From Heloderma charlesbogerti (taxonomy: Eukaryota; Chordata; Lepidosauria; Squamata; Helodermatidae), in contig JANEZZ010001556.1 in the NCBI GenBank assembly GCA_026122225.1, positions 62,001 through 126,000 on the forward strand: a DNA stretch of 64,000 bases. Direction: 5' to 3'. Positions within the stretch are counted from its first letter, which is position 1. Every line of letters starts with the position of its first letter. This document shows, piece by piece, positions 32,301-40,149 of the stretch. Under the pieces are notes generated by a model, which searched no databases, was not told where the DNA came from, and saw only the letters and a list, made by a program, of their open reading frames with translations. The position numbers and the translations under genes were made by a program.

Positions 32301-32976
32301 CTCCCTCATGCTTTCCTTCTTGTCCTCCTTCCTGTTCATGGGCCAGCCAACAAAAGCCACCTGCCTCCTCCGGCAAACAGCCTTCAGCATCATCTTCTCA
32401 GTTGCCGTCTCTTCTGTGTTAGCAAAAACTATCACTGTGGTGCTAGCCTTCCTGGCCACAAAACCAGGGAACAGTGTGAGAAAATGGCTGGGGAAGAGTT
32501 TGGCCAACTCCATTGTATTTTCCAGTTCTGGTATCCAAGTTTTAATCTGTACCGTTTGGCTGGGAATCTCTCCCCCATTCCCAGATTCTGACATGCACTC
32601 CCAGACTGGACAGATCATCCTGCAATGCAATGAAGGGTCTGTCGCGATGTTCTATAGTGCCCTTGGCTACATGGGCTTCCTGGCTGCCATCTGTTTCACG
32701 GTGGCTTTCCTAGCCCGGAAGCTGCCTGGGGCCTTCAATGAAGCCAAGCTGATCACCTTCAGCATGTTGGTCTTCTGCAGTGTCTGGGTGTCGTTTGTGC
32801 CCACCTACCTGAGCACCAAGGGGAAATACATGGTAGCTGTGCAGGTCTTCTCTATCTTGGCCTCCAGTGCTGGTTTGCTGGGCTGCATCTTTCTTCCCAA
32901 GTGCTACATTATTGTACTGAGGCCTGAACTGAATGCAAAGGAGCATCTAATGATGAAAACAGAAAGTGGCATCTGA
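9349..32976 (+). CDS. Vomeronasal type-2 receptor (V2R), six exons, span
   Basis: Family C G-protein-coupled receptor of vomeronasal sensory neurons. It should bind peptide or protein pheromone-like ligands through an extracellular Venus-flytrap domain and signal through seven helices. Exons are 9349-9599, 13606-13900, 18240-19061, 21632-21859, 29003-29129 and 32066-32976. Phases 2, 0, 0, 0 and 1 match at every junction, giving about 877 codons from the TTG at 9349, within the usual V2R size. No internal stop or frameshift is seen. Two oddities: no in-frame ATG between the upstream stop (TGA at 9265) and the signal peptide, and a GC donor in intron 5. Intron 4 is swollen by antisense BovB and CR1. 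It may be functional with a non-AUG start, or a very young pseudogene. Confidence 0.88.
9671..9698. repeat. TA microsatellite
   Basis: An uninterrupted alternating TA run of about 28 bp. Confidence 0.95.
12626..12676 (-). mobile_element. CR1 3' tail fragment
   Basis: A short antisense CR1 3' UTR piece starting ATCATAGAATAGTAGG and followed by GAAGGGGCCT. Confidence 0.75.
12816..13440 (-). mobile_element. CR1 LINE 3' fragment
   Basis: Antisense CR1: the tail AGAATCATAGAATAG, then 3' UTR, then the C-terminal part of ORF2 ([20 protein letters not shown]). 5'-truncated. The corresponding position in copy A lacks it. Confidence 0.9.
13606..13900 (+). CDS. V2R exon 2
   Basis: 295 bp between TTCTTGCAG and CAG|GTATGA. 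The first G completes the split Leu codon of exon 1; the rest is 98 full codons. It encodes a Venus-flytrap segment with [25 protein letters not shown] and ILGIYKAPQ. Length and sequence match exon 2 of copy A. Fully open. Confidence 0.93.
14205..14660. mobile_element. Non-autonomous TIR element, copy 1
   Basis: It begins AGGGCTCAATCCTATGG and ends near CCATAGGCTTGCTCCCT, which is roughly the inverse. The interior, including GCGGCTAGACAG..CTGTCTAGCC and GACGACACATAGG, is shared with 17595-18052. Its superfamily is not determined because no clean target duplication is visible. Confidence 0.55.
14815..14822. repeat. 8-bp target-site duplication, left copy
   Basis: CTCAAATC directly precedes TAGGGATG and is repeated exactly at 15470-15477. 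The paralogous copy A site near 4148 reads GGTTCAAATTCCA with no insert. Confidence 0.9.
14823..15469. mobile_element. Palindromic hAT-like MITE, complete
   Basis: 647 bp with ends TAGGGATG and CCATCCCTA, flanked by the exact 8-bp duplication CTCAAATC. The core, about 14980-15262, is an inverted repeat centred near 15121 on TTACGTAAATATTTACGTAA. Each arm carries its own palindrome of the GTGATAGGCTACGTAA type and a CAAATGGC..GCCATTTG pair. It shares these modules with 5447-6417 although the middle palindrome differs. No coding capacity. Confidence 0.87.
15470..15477. repeat. 8-bp target-site duplication, right copy
   Basis: CTCAAATC is identical to 14815-14822. Confidence 0.9.
15993..16063 (-). 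mobile_element. CR1 3' tail fragment
   Basis: Antisense CR1 3' UTR ending in AGAATCATAGAATCATAG. It is followed directly by a 5S-rRNA-like piece. Confidence 0.8.
16068..16138 (-). mobile_element. 5S rRNA-derived fragment (SINE-like or pseudogene)
   Basis: The minus strand resembles the internal-promoter part of 5S rRNA (GATCTCGGAAGCT..AGTACTTGGATGGGAGACC). Only about 70 bp remains, so it is not a functional 5S gene. Its junction with a CR1 tail suggests a SINE or template-switch chimera. Confidence 0.6.
16158..16318 (+). repeat. Squamate interspersed repeat
   Basis: This matches 50531-50700 almost throughout (GGTAAAGGTGTCCCC, CAGTCGTGTCCGACTCT, GCCGAAGAGCCAGCGCTGTCC, GTGGCCGGCATGACTGAACACC). 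It is a dispersed family; its class is not determined. Confidence 0.7.
16903..17163 (-). mobile_element. tRNA-derived SINE (antisense)
   Basis: On the minus strand a tRNA-like head (AGTGGCAAGAGTGTTGGACT, then GGGTTCTAGTTCC as a B-box) is followed by a body (GTGAGGATAAAATGGAGAGG) and a TAAGTAAG tail. Further copies lie at 19186, 30193, 53190 and 54000. Confidence 0.75.
17352..17396. repeat. CA microsatellite
   Basis: An almost perfect CA run of about 44 bp. Confidence 0.95.
17595..18052. mobile_element. Non-autonomous TIR element, copy 2
   Basis: It is related along its length to 14205-14660 and ends CATAGGATTGCGCCCT; the left end is GGGACCAATCCTAT. A GGTCGGTTCCCAGGAACTGACC-type palindrome lies near its right end. 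Confidence 0.6.
18240..19061 (+). CDS. V2R exon 3: most of the ligand-binding domain
   Basis: 822 bp, 274 codons, phase 0 at both ends, between CTTACTAG and CAG|GTATTC. Typical exon 3 features are present: [41 protein letters not shown] and, at the end, [20 protein letters not shown]. It forms the two lobes of the Venus-flytrap that bind ligand outside the cell. No stop or frameshift. Confidence 0.93.
19186..19436 (-). mobile_element. tRNA-derived SINE (antisense)
   Basis: Same family and orientation as 16903-17163, with the head at the right-hand side and a TTTATTTATTGCATTT tail at the left. Confidence 0.75.
19690..19850 (+). mobile_element. LINE ORF fragment
   Basis: Decayed coding sequence resembling the [19 protein letters not shown] motif near the C-terminus of non-LTR reverse transcriptases. 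The same family occurs at 58455-59150. Confidence 0.55.
20161..20875. repeat. CA microsatellite and GA-rich minisatellite
   Basis: A CA run (20161-20188) precedes a purine-rich array (about 20280-20875). Its higher-order unit, roughly 80-100 bp, repeats GGGACTGAGACAGAGACACAC, GCAGAGAGAGAGA and CAGGGTCAGAGAGAGACAGG. Long serine/leucine frames on the minus strand are by-products of this composition. Confidence 0.92.
21632..21859 (+). CDS. V2R exon 4
   Basis: 228 bp (76 codons), the length usual for V2R exon 4, between CATCGTAG and AAG|GTGGGG. It encodes the end of the flytrap domain, with [20 protein letters not shown] and VWPGWFNK. Phase 0 on both sides; open. Confidence 0.93.
23046..25980 (-). 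mobile_element. CR1 LINE, near full coding length, inside BovB
   Basis: 2935 bp. The 3' end is TTCTATGATTCTATGA at 23046 on the minus strand. Removing it joins the two BovB halves in a continuous reading, with TGG present at both edges (23043-23045 and 25981-25983), either a 3-bp duplication or microhomology. It is younger than the BovB and has much less damage. Confidence 0.93.
23235..25980 (-). CDS. CR1 ORF2: endonuclease and reverse transcriptase
   Basis: An open frame of over 900 codons with no stop inside. It starts within BovB sequence: the first 32 codons are BovB read-through (to about 25981), so the true start is missing or 5'-truncated. Endonuclease motifs are [33 protein letters not shown] and [11 protein letters not shown] motifs are [36 protein letters not shown] and [10 protein letters not shown]. 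It ends at RKNS, where relatives usually continue a few dozen residues. Role: target-primed reverse transcription of CR1 RNA in the nucleus. Confidence 0.85.
28033..28341 (+). mobile_element. CR1 3' fragment
   Basis: Sense CR1 3' UTR from GGTTGTCACAGAGAGGAAG to TATGATTCTA. 5'-truncated. Confidence 0.85.
28430..28655 (-). mobile_element. tRNA-derived SINE fragment
   Basis: It shares the ACTGAGTCAGAACATTTGTC..TAGCTCAGTAT block with the SINE at 46108-46300. Its tRNA-like end, CACTCTGCCACTGAGTCCA, is on the right, so the head is on the minus strand. Confidence 0.55.
29003..29129 (+). CDS. V2R exon 5: cysteine-rich domain
   Basis: 127 bp after TATGGGTAG. It encodes the linker that couples ligand binding to the helices: [31 protein letters not shown] and TEE, with the spaced cysteines of the family. 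The phase demands that it end with one base of a split Asp codon. That base is 29129, and the intron then starts GCAAGTG, a known variant donor context (AAG|GCAAGT). No GT donor nearby gives the right frame. Confidence 0.88.
29281..29318. repeat. CA microsatellite
   Basis: A CA run of about 38 bp. Confidence 0.95.
30193..30660 (-). mobile_element. tRNA-derived SINE (antisense), interrupted
   Basis: Same SINE family as 16903-17163. Its body runs 30193-30383 and its head resumes at about 30621 (AAGACTCTAACCACTACACC). The 237 bp between are a separate insertion. Confidence 0.7.
30384..30620. mobile_element. Small TIR element inside a SINE
   Basis: The ends GGGCCTGATCTACAC and GTGGAGATGAAGCCC are inverted repeats (12 of 15 positions). 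It lies precisely in the SINE head with no clear target duplication. Non-coding; family unknown to me. Confidence 0.55.
30701..30900. mobile_element. Left-end fragment of the TAGGGATG MITE family
   Basis: It starts TAGGGATGTCAGAGAATT as at 5447, and carries the same GGCAGAACGGCCTCC and GGGATGGAGCGTACCT-type blocks. The palindromic interior and right end are missing. Confidence 0.65.
31240..31800. mobile_element. MITE (CCAGATGT family) split by CR1
   Basis: The left arm (CCTCCAGATGTGGTTGG..) ends near 31277 and the right arm resumes near 31713 (..ACAACATCTGGAGGGACAC, CCCACCCCTGCTAT). It is the same insertion as 6712-6848 in copy A, where no CR1 is present. Confidence 0.7.
31278..31712 (-). 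mobile_element. CR1 3' fragment with expanded 8-bp tail
   Basis: Antisense CR1 whose terminal octamer (ATTCTATG on the element strand) is repeated about 12 times at 31278-31374, against two copies in most others here. It lacks a matching insertion in copy A. Confidence 0.9.
32066..32976 (+). CDS. V2R exon 6: seven-transmembrane domain
   Basis: It starts after CTTCTTTTCAG and its first two bases finish the split Asp codon. The end of the cysteine-rich domain ([20 protein letters not shown]) is followed by seven hydrophobic helices. Conserved family C V2R stretches include [43 protein letters not shown] and [19 protein letters not shown]. Stop TGA at 32974-32976. No defects. G-protein coupling surface and membrane anchor. 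Confidence 0.95.
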
Positions 32977-33317
32977 TTCCGTCCATATCGTTTTCCATTT
33001 TGGAATCTGCTTCCAGCATGGTAGTCATGAATGCAAGCTACTAGCCCTGAGGTGCAACCATGGGTTGCTATTATAGTTTCTCTTCTGTTCACAGTTGTCA
33101 CAAAAGCAACTGTTCACATCTGATGGAGGTGAATGGATGGTGACCCTGGAATCAGCCATAGTGATATAATGCTTTGCCTGTAATATTTTACCTCCACACC
33201 CTGAGGCAGCATTCCTCTGTATACTAGTTGCTCTGAAGGCACTTTGTTCATTCTTAGGTCCTGAATTATGTGAAGGGTTCCCTGCTTAGTCTCATGAAGG
33301 CAGCATGTCTTTCATAC

Positions 33318-33660
33318 AATCATAGAATAGTAGGGTTGGAAGGGGCCTTTAAGACCATCGAGTTCAACCCCCTGCTCAATGCAGGAATCCAAGTCATAGG
33401 GCTTTGTTTCCAGTCCCATAATCATCCTTATTGCCCTCCTCTGAACCCTCTCCAGCTTGTCTGCATCCTTCTTAAAGTGCGGTGCCCAGAACTGGACATA
33501 GTACTCCAAATGAGGCCTAACCAGTGCTGAGAAGAGGGGAAGCTATACTTCTATTAATGCAGCCCCAAAGAGCATTTGCCTTTTTTGCAGCCACATCATA
33601 TGGTTGGCTCATATTCAGCTTGTGATGTACCACAATTTCGAGATCCTTCTCGCATGTAGT
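33318..33660 (-). mobile_element. CR1 3' fragment
   Basis: Antisense CR1 with tail ATCATAGAATAGTAGG, an internal deletion relative to other copies (it jumps from the 3' UTR to CATAGGGCTTTGTTTCC), and part of ORF2. Confidence 0.85.
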
Positions 33661-33938
33661 AGTGGGCAGTAATTAAAAACTAGCATTAATGACTCGAGCA
33701 CCACATAATTTAGGTTAGTGATTGTGTCCAATGGGATACTGACCAGATACTTTCAAACAAAATTGGATGCTCTCAGTTTGAGCTCCTCCTGATTGAAAGA
33801 AACTTAACAAGAAATCACTGACACTGTATCTTCAGTCAGAACCCTTTCCTCCTTTTTTTTTAAAAGAAACCTATCTGTACTAAGAATCCTGCGTAACTGA
33901 AAAGCTAACATACTGCTCCATGAACACTCATTGAGTGC

Positions 33939-33944
33939 AATAAA
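33939..33944 (+). terminator. Candidate polyadenylation signal for V2R copy B
   Basis: AATAAA is followed within 10 bp by a long T run and GGGCCTGTGTGTTG, a U/GU-rich arrangement. It would give a 3' UTR of about 960 nt that includes the CR1 piece. Position-based inference. Confidence 0.3.
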
Positions 33945-34971
33945 GGCTTTTTTTTTTTCTGGGCCTGTGTGTTGAACTCTCAGTTCTCACCCGCAGAAGC
34001 TCTGCAGGGGATCAGATAGAAAGGAAGCATTCCCGTCCCACCCAAGATGAACCTTTTTCACTGGTGATGCTGATGACTGAGCAAGGGCATTTGTACTTCA
34101 GCTCTTCATTCAGGCCAGTCTTGAAGATACCCTTGAGATCATCTAGTCCAATCCCTGCTCTTTCGTCTTTTGTAAGGGAGATGTTGTAGAATGTGCTTTG
34201 CCCCTAAAGAAGTTTAAAGCGTGTGAAGGTTTGGAAAGACATGTGATTTTTCACCTCATTTGAGCCTATGGGATTTGATATGGAATGGGGACAACCTGTG
34301 GGATAAGGTCATCTCTTTAAACTGTAAAAGAAGGACAGGGAAGGGTGTCCTGGAGGAGGTGTTGCTTGGTACCTGAAAGAGGGCAGAGTGCCAAATAGAC
34401 TAGAATACCTAAAAGGGGGATTCCTCCGCAGAAGTGCTGTAGGAGACAATACTGGGTTCCAAAAGTAATTTTCTACTTTGAACACACCGTCATCCGCCAG
34501 ACCAGGGTGAACTTGTGATGGAAAATGAAATCTCTCATCTCCACCTTCAGGTCCTCCTTGAAAAAACTGGCAGGTGATGTCTGTTCACTCAGCTCCTACA
34601 ATGTTTATCTGGAGGAGAGACATATTGGCTATGCTGCTAAAATTGCTTCGTGGTACAGTCACGTTAGTTGTAAACCACAGTGCCACTTTTGGTACCAGCT
34701 GACAAGTCATTGCCTGAGAACATCAGAGGAGGAAAACCTTAAGTTAGGATAGCCTGCCCGCCTTTTCTCAAACCTTGGGCAACTTTCAACCTTCGTAGCT
34801 TCCCCTCGAACTCCCTGAAGGCTTTTCCTTTGTAGACTGTGAGTGACTGACAATTTGCCTCTGTATGACTCATTGAGGTAAAGGATTAAAGAGCTGTGGA
34901 GAGAAGCCTCTTGTCCGTGTTTTGATTTGGCTTTTGAAGTTCAGCAGAGACAAAAGGGAATCCTGACAGTA

Positions 34972-35020
34972 GGGTTGGAAGGGGCCTATAAGGCCATCAA
35001 GTCCAACCCCTTGCTCAATG
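34972..35020 (-). mobile_element. CR1 3' tail scrap
   Basis: AGGGTTGGAAGGGGCCTATAAGG and the following CAAGTCCAACCCC match the CR1 3' UTR in antisense. Confidence 0.7.
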
Positions 35021-35204
35021 CATGTACTACTTAGTATACCTCCAGGATTAGAGGCAGTATTCCTCCATATGCCAGTTGCTCTAAAGCCAGGTCTTTCGTT
35101 CTTAGGTCCTGAATGGTGTGAAGGAACCCCTGCTGAGTCTCAGGATGCCAACATGTCTTTCTTGGTCCTGTTAGAAGCAGAGGGTTGTATCCATTCGGAC
35201 ACTA

Positions 35205-35560
35205 CCACCAACGCAAATTACCCGGCACTAGCATAAGCATTCCAAATCTAAAGTCTGTTACAAGATGTTTATACTCAGCGAAATGACCAACTAAAGGGGC
35301 ACCTATTTTTCTTTTGTTTTTAGTATTACAGAGAGGTTCCCCTCTCAGTTTCTTCGGGGGCCTAATTGTTTTACCCACATAGATCATTTGACATTTGCAG
35401 TGGATAGCAAAAATAACAAAATGGCTGCTACAGGTGGTGAAATGTTGCGAAACGTGCACTTTGCGATTGAATGAATCTTCAAATTCAGTCATTTTAGACA
35501 TGTATCTACAATAGATGCAGTGCCCATATGGATGATGTCCCCTGGGCGTAGATGTAAGTG
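35205..35560 (-). pseudogene. Penelope-like element GIY-YIG endonuclease relic
   Basis: The minus strand encodes a CIYC-type Cys pair, then FTTCSSHFVIFAIHCKCQMI, YVGKTIRPPKKLRGE and GAPLVGHFAEYKH. This is the pattern of the C-terminal endonuclease of Penelope-like retroelements (a Cys motif, a VIY/IYVG core, then a conserved Arg and HF..H). No reverse transcriptase is adjacent, so it is a fragment. Confidence 0.65.
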
Positions 35561-36599
35561 ATAAAAGGTTAGGGAATATTGTAAAGGTAGACTGTGGCAC
35601 CATGACTCTGCCAGACACAATTTACCTGCTGCCACCACCTCCTCGGGTCTCTGCACTTGAGAGGAACATTCTAGGTGCCCCAAACCCATAGCCTGGCATT
35701 TTTGGCTGGTGACCCACTGGATTAGTGCTGACCCAAGAGAAAAAATAGCAGCACAGAGTATTGAGGTAGCTGGTTTATTTACAAGTTAGAGATGGAGGAA
35801 AAGGGCAGAGTAAATGGTATGAAAGTACAGAAATCCAAGAAACCAAACCCCTATTGGAAACCCAATACAGATAAAACAATAAAGCTATCTGGCCTAAGCT
35901 ACTTACTCCAAAGTAGGGTCCTTTACATCATCAGCCATGGCAACCTGACCACCTCCTCCAAGACCGGATGGAGACAAAGGATCCAGAGCTAGAAATCCCT
36001 TCAAAATTTATACCATGTGCAGCTCAACTTTAGCCACTCTGTCCCCCACACTCCCTCCAGAGGATGGGATGGCATGATTCACGCCTCGCCATCTGGGGCT
36101 AATTCACTGTAGGCCCACATGGTTTTACGACCTTAAGCTGTAGATAAGAACCTTTATCTACAGCTCAAGCCAAGAGCTTCGGCTACTGCGTGGTATAGAA
36201 ATGTAATTAATTAATTAAACCCCTGCCAAAACTGACAGCCATGAGATAAACCAGGACATCCTCCCTTTCAGGGGTGACATGGCTGCAGCGTCAGTACCCT
36301 CCTTTCCAGGCCTCTGCCGTCTCCTATGGCAAAACAATACATTCCTAAGCTAAAAGCAACACACTTTTAAGTCTTTGCCCCCCTCCTCTGATATATGCAG
36401 GATGAAAAGGCAGAATCCCACACCAAACCCTCTCGTTCTTTCCAAATGTCTGCCCAAGTTCCTTGAATTCTTGCAACTTTAGATTCTGGCCACTGGAAAG
36501 GCTTAATAAGAAAGGCGATAAGATCCTGCCGAGAAAGGAAATGGAATGGATCTTAAGATTAAACACCTCATCCCATCAGGGGCTAAAGGAGAAGCTGGA
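35561..36599. other. Intergenic repeat-like sequence, class unclear
   Basis: 35690-36330 has LTR-like character (a polyadenylation-like AATAAAGC near 35880, similar in style to the LTR at 59818-60508), but I find no ends or target duplication. No gene recognised. Confidence 0.35.
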
Positions 36600-36607
36600 C
36601 TTTCTAC

Positions 36608-37245
36608 TACGGCTGTGCACTGCTTCTGCCCGAAGCCCAGACTCTGACCCAAAGCGGGGCACTTCGGGCCACTTCCGAGGTGGAGCAGAGGGGGCACGAA
36701 GTGGCACAAAGCAGGTCGGGTCGCTCCAAAGTGCTTCGGCGCACTTCAGAGCGATCCGGCAGCCCAGCCGCACCACTGCCCGGCCCCCAGCTCCTTACCT
36801 GGGCCCTCGGGACACGCGCTGGCAGCCATCACCTTCTTCCAGGGAGTCGCCGTTTTTAAAATGCCGACTTCCTGTATTTCCAGAAATAGATCCTGCGCAA
36901 ATGGTGGCCCTGCGCAAACGGTGGCCCTCGAGCCGTCAAGTACGCAATGTTAATGTAGCGTCCTCAATGGCTGGACAGCCACCATTTGCGCAGGATCTGT
37001 TTCCTGAAATACAGGGAGTCACCATGGCGACTCCCTGGAACATGACGGCTGCTGATATGCATCCTGAGGGCCCAGGTAAGGAGCTGGGGGCTCACGCAGT
37101 ACGGTAGGGATATCCGGGGGGGGGAAGCAGGATTCGGAGGCCAAAGCAGGTCGGGAGGGCTCAATCGGCGTGAAGCGAGTCACACCCGCCTTGGAAGCCT
37201 CAAAGGGGCCTCTGAGGCAGGTCAGGGGGTCCCTGCACAGCCCTG
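36608..37245. mobile_element. hAT-like MITE with internal inverted repeat
   Basis: Ends TACGGCTGTGCA and TGCACAGCCCTG. Flanks CTTTCTAC (36600-36607) and GTTTCTAC (37246-37253) match at 7 of 8. Inside, about 36850-36905 and 36968-37045 are inverted copies built on CCTGTATTTC, AGATCCTGCGCAAATGG and complements. Non-coding. Confidence 0.75.
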
Positions 37246-37384
37246 GTTTCTACCACTTCTGTAACAACTATGTAGTTTTCAGACATCCCCTTTCTTCTCT
37301 AACACAGTCTGGGCCAGATATGAGAGGCCTTGTGCTAATTGATGTAACTTGTAAATGCCTGCAACAAACAGTCAATCCTAAAGG

Positions 37385-37680
37385 AAATCAACCCTGAGTG
37401 CTCCTTGGAAGGACAGATACTGAAGTTGAAGCTCCAATATTTTGGCCACCTAATGCGAAGAGAAAACTCACTGGAAAAGACCCTGATGCTGAGAAAGACT
37501 GAAGGCAAAAGGAGAAGGGGACGGCAGAGGATGAGATGGCTAGATAGCATCACTGATGCAATGAATATGGACTTGAGCACGCTCCGGGAGAGAGCGCAGG
37601 ACAGGAAGGCCTGGCGTGCTCTGGTCCATGGGGTCATGAAGAGTCGGACACGACTGAACGACTGAACAACAACAACAAAC
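37385..37680 (+). mobile_element. BovB LINE 3' fragment
   Basis: The C-terminal RT region (LKLQYFGHLMRRENSLEKTL, RMRWLDSITDAM) followed by the 3' UTR and the AACAACAACAAC tail. 5'-truncated; sense strand. Confidence 0.88.
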
Positions 37681-37689
37681 TGATAGAAT

Positions 37690-37980
37690 ATAAACTACAG
37701 CCCTCCGAACACTTTTCCAATTCGCCAGGGAATTTTAGTAGGCGATACGTATTATAAGCATTTCTGCAGATGTTGTTATGAGTAAGTACGCCCAGACCTT
37801 TCTGCAGTGTGCAATGTTCTATATGTTTTTCAATGCTAAAAATTCTATGCTGTTTTATTAATGTGCAGCCCTGTATTATCTTACACCTCCCGAAGAAGAC
37901 CTTAATATGCAAATTAAGGCCAAAACACGTTGGGCTTTTTTTTTTTGGACAAATAAAACCTTTGTTTCAGCATTTCTAAT
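37690..37980 (+). mobile_element. Possible Penelope-like 3' end
   Basis: It contains CCCGAAGAAGACCTTAA, GGCCAAAACACGTTGGGC and an AAATAAAACC tail, a combination I associate with 3' ends of Penelope-like elements. The assignment is from memory of the family, not alignment. Confidence 0.35.
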
Positions 37981-38000
37981 CCCTAGCAAGCACATTATTC

Positions 38001-38130
38001 CAGCCTTCCCAAAGGTAGTGCCTTCCAGATGTGTCAGACTACAATTGCCATCATTCCCAGCAAACATGGCTATGCTGGCTGGGGATGATGGTAGGTGTAG
38101 TCCAACACTTCTAGAGGCCGTCAGGGTGGG
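38001..38130. mobile_element. Palindromic MITE (CCAGATGT family)
   Basis: Arms CCTTCCAGATGTGTCAGACTAC and GTAGTCCAACACTTCTAGAGGC around a GCTGGGGATGATGG centre. Confidence 0.7.
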
Positions 38131-38839
38131 GGAAGTCTGGGTGAGACTCCCTACTTCCGAAGATGCAGGAACAGCCTGATTCTGAGCTTTGCAATGGTCC
38201 CTCTGGGTAGGGGTTTGGGGTGGTATTGTCTCCCCTGAGTAGCAGTAACTCTGTGGGATCTTGGGCAGGGAAAGCTCTTTCCTGGCTATGGACCCCAGGA
38301 CTTCCTAGGGGCAAAGCAGGGGCTTCAGCTTCAGCTGCAATCCAGTCCTGCCCCTTCCCACCTGTGCACCCCCCCTTTCACTGTTAAATGTGTCTTGCCA
38401 GAGTGTCCTCAAGGGCCCAGCTAGCCTTTCTGCCTCCCCCCATCCATGTCCCTTCCCTTTCCTTGCTTGACTCTGGGTGATGATGTTAGATCTTCACGCT
38501 TTATTCGGATCCCAGAGCTTTCTTGCCTCTCTATCCTCTCTTTACAACAGCCTGGGAATGAAAAGATTGCCCGGCATTTGCAACAAGACTCCAAACTCCT
38601 GCTGCCCAGTAAACCTTAGTAAAACTCTCCCCTCCTATATTTCTCCCCCCCCCCCGCCACCAATACCTCCTGTTGGGAACCATCACCTCTCACCCCACCC
38701 CACCCCACCTTTCCACATTCAGGAAACCCCTCCCAGGTTGCCCAAAAAGTTGGAGGGGAGAGGAAGTGACACCCACACATACACAGAGCCCTTTCTAGAA
38801 ATGAAGCTGGTGGCTTTAGTCATTAGAATGCCCCCCCCG

Positions 38840-38935
38840 GCACTTTCCAGATGTGTCGGACTACAAATCCCCTCATCCTTCAGCCAGCAGTCCAACACAT
38901 CTGGAAGGTGCCCATTTGAGGGAGAGGTAGTTTAT
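38840..38935. repeat. Compact hairpin of the CCAGATGT MITE family
   Basis: GGCACTTTCCAGATGTGTCGG and CCAACACATCTGGAAGGTGCCC can pair across about 30 bp. The right arm leads straight into the 63-bp array and looks like the seed of its repeat unit. Confidence 0.65.
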
Positions 38936-40107
38936 TCTAAATGGAATTTGTAGTCCAACACATCTGGAAGGTGCCCATTTCGGGGGAGATGGTTTAATTC
39001 TAAATGGGATTTGTAGTCCAGCACGTTTGGAGGGTGGCAGGCTGCAGAAAGCTGGCTTAATCCTAAATGGGATTTGTGGTCCAACACATCTGGAGGGCGG
39101 CAGGCTGCAGAAAGCTGGCTTAATCCTAAATGGGATTTGTCGTCCAATACATCTGGAGGGTGGCAGGCTGCAGAAAGCTGGCTTAATTCTAAATGAGATT
39201 TGTGGTCCAACACATCTGGAGGGCGGCAGGCTGCAGAAAGCTGGCTTAATCCTAAATGGGATTTGTGGTCCAACACATCTGGAGGGCGGCAGGCTGCAGA
39301 AAGCTGGCTTAATCCTAAATGGGATTTGTGGTCCAACACATCTGGAGGGCGGCAGGCTGCAGAAAGCTGGCTTAATCCTAAATGGGATTTGTGGTCCAAC
39401 ACATCTGGAGGGCGGCAGGCTGCAGAAAGCTGGCTTAATCCTAAATGGGATTTGTGGTCCAACACATCTGGAGGGTGGCAGGCTGCAGAAAGCTGGCTTA
39501 ATCCTAAATGGGATTTGTGGTCCAACACATCTGGAGGGCGGCAGGCTGCAGAAAGCTGGCTTAATCCTAAATGGGATTTGTGGTCCAACACATCTGGAGG
39601 GTGGCAGGCTGCAGAAAGCTGGCTTAATCCTAAATGGGATTTGTGGTCCAACACATCTGGAGGGCGGCAGGCTGCAGAAAGCTGGCTTAATCCTAAATGG
39701 GATTTGTGGTCCAACACATCTGGAGGGCGGCAGGCTGCAGAAAGCTGGCTTAATCCTAAATGGGATTTGTGGTCCAACACATCTGGAGGGCGGCAGGCTG
39801 CAGAAAGCTGGCTTAATCCTAAATGGGATTTGTGGTCCAACACATCTGGAGGGCGGCAGGCTGCAGAAAGCTGGCTGAATGCTAAATGGGATTTGTGGTC
39901 CAACACATCTGGAGGGCGGCAGGCTGCAGAAAGCTGGCTGAATCCTAAATGGGATTTGTGGTCCAACACATCTGGAGGGCGGCAGGCTGCAGAAAGCTGG
40001 CTTAATCCTAAATGGGATTTGTGGTCCAACACATCTGGAGGGCGGCAGGCTGCAGAAAGCTGGCTTAATCCTAAAAGGGATTTGTGGTCCAACACATCTG
40101 GAAAGTG
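38936..40107. repeat. 63-bp minisatellite, about 18.5 copies
   Basis: Unit about 63 bp: AAATGGGATTTGTGGTCCAA, CACATCTGGAGGGCGGCAGG, CTGCAGAAAGCTGGCTTAATCCT. Seventeen units are almost identical, and the leftmost one or two are diverged. The TGGTCCAACACATCTGGAGG part matches the arm of the neighbouring MITE. Because 63 is divisible by 3, several frames on both strands are open throughout; these are not evidence of genes by themselves. Confidence 0.95.
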
Positions 40108-40149
40108 CCAGGATTTGGGGGGGGCTTCTAACGGGCCCAGGAGACTCAG

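Larger units (their letters stand above)
33661..35200. other. Intergenic, mostly unassigned
   Basis: Apart from the possible polyadenylation site, a CR1 tail at 34972-35020 and a block at 35030-35180 resembling the V2R 3' flank (33190-33300), I recognise nothing here. The open frame at 34525-34752 has no familiar motif. Confidence 0.5.

Noticed and set aside
38936..40107. CRISPR-like regular repeat
   Set aside because: The units are contiguous with no unique spacers, and this is an animal genome.
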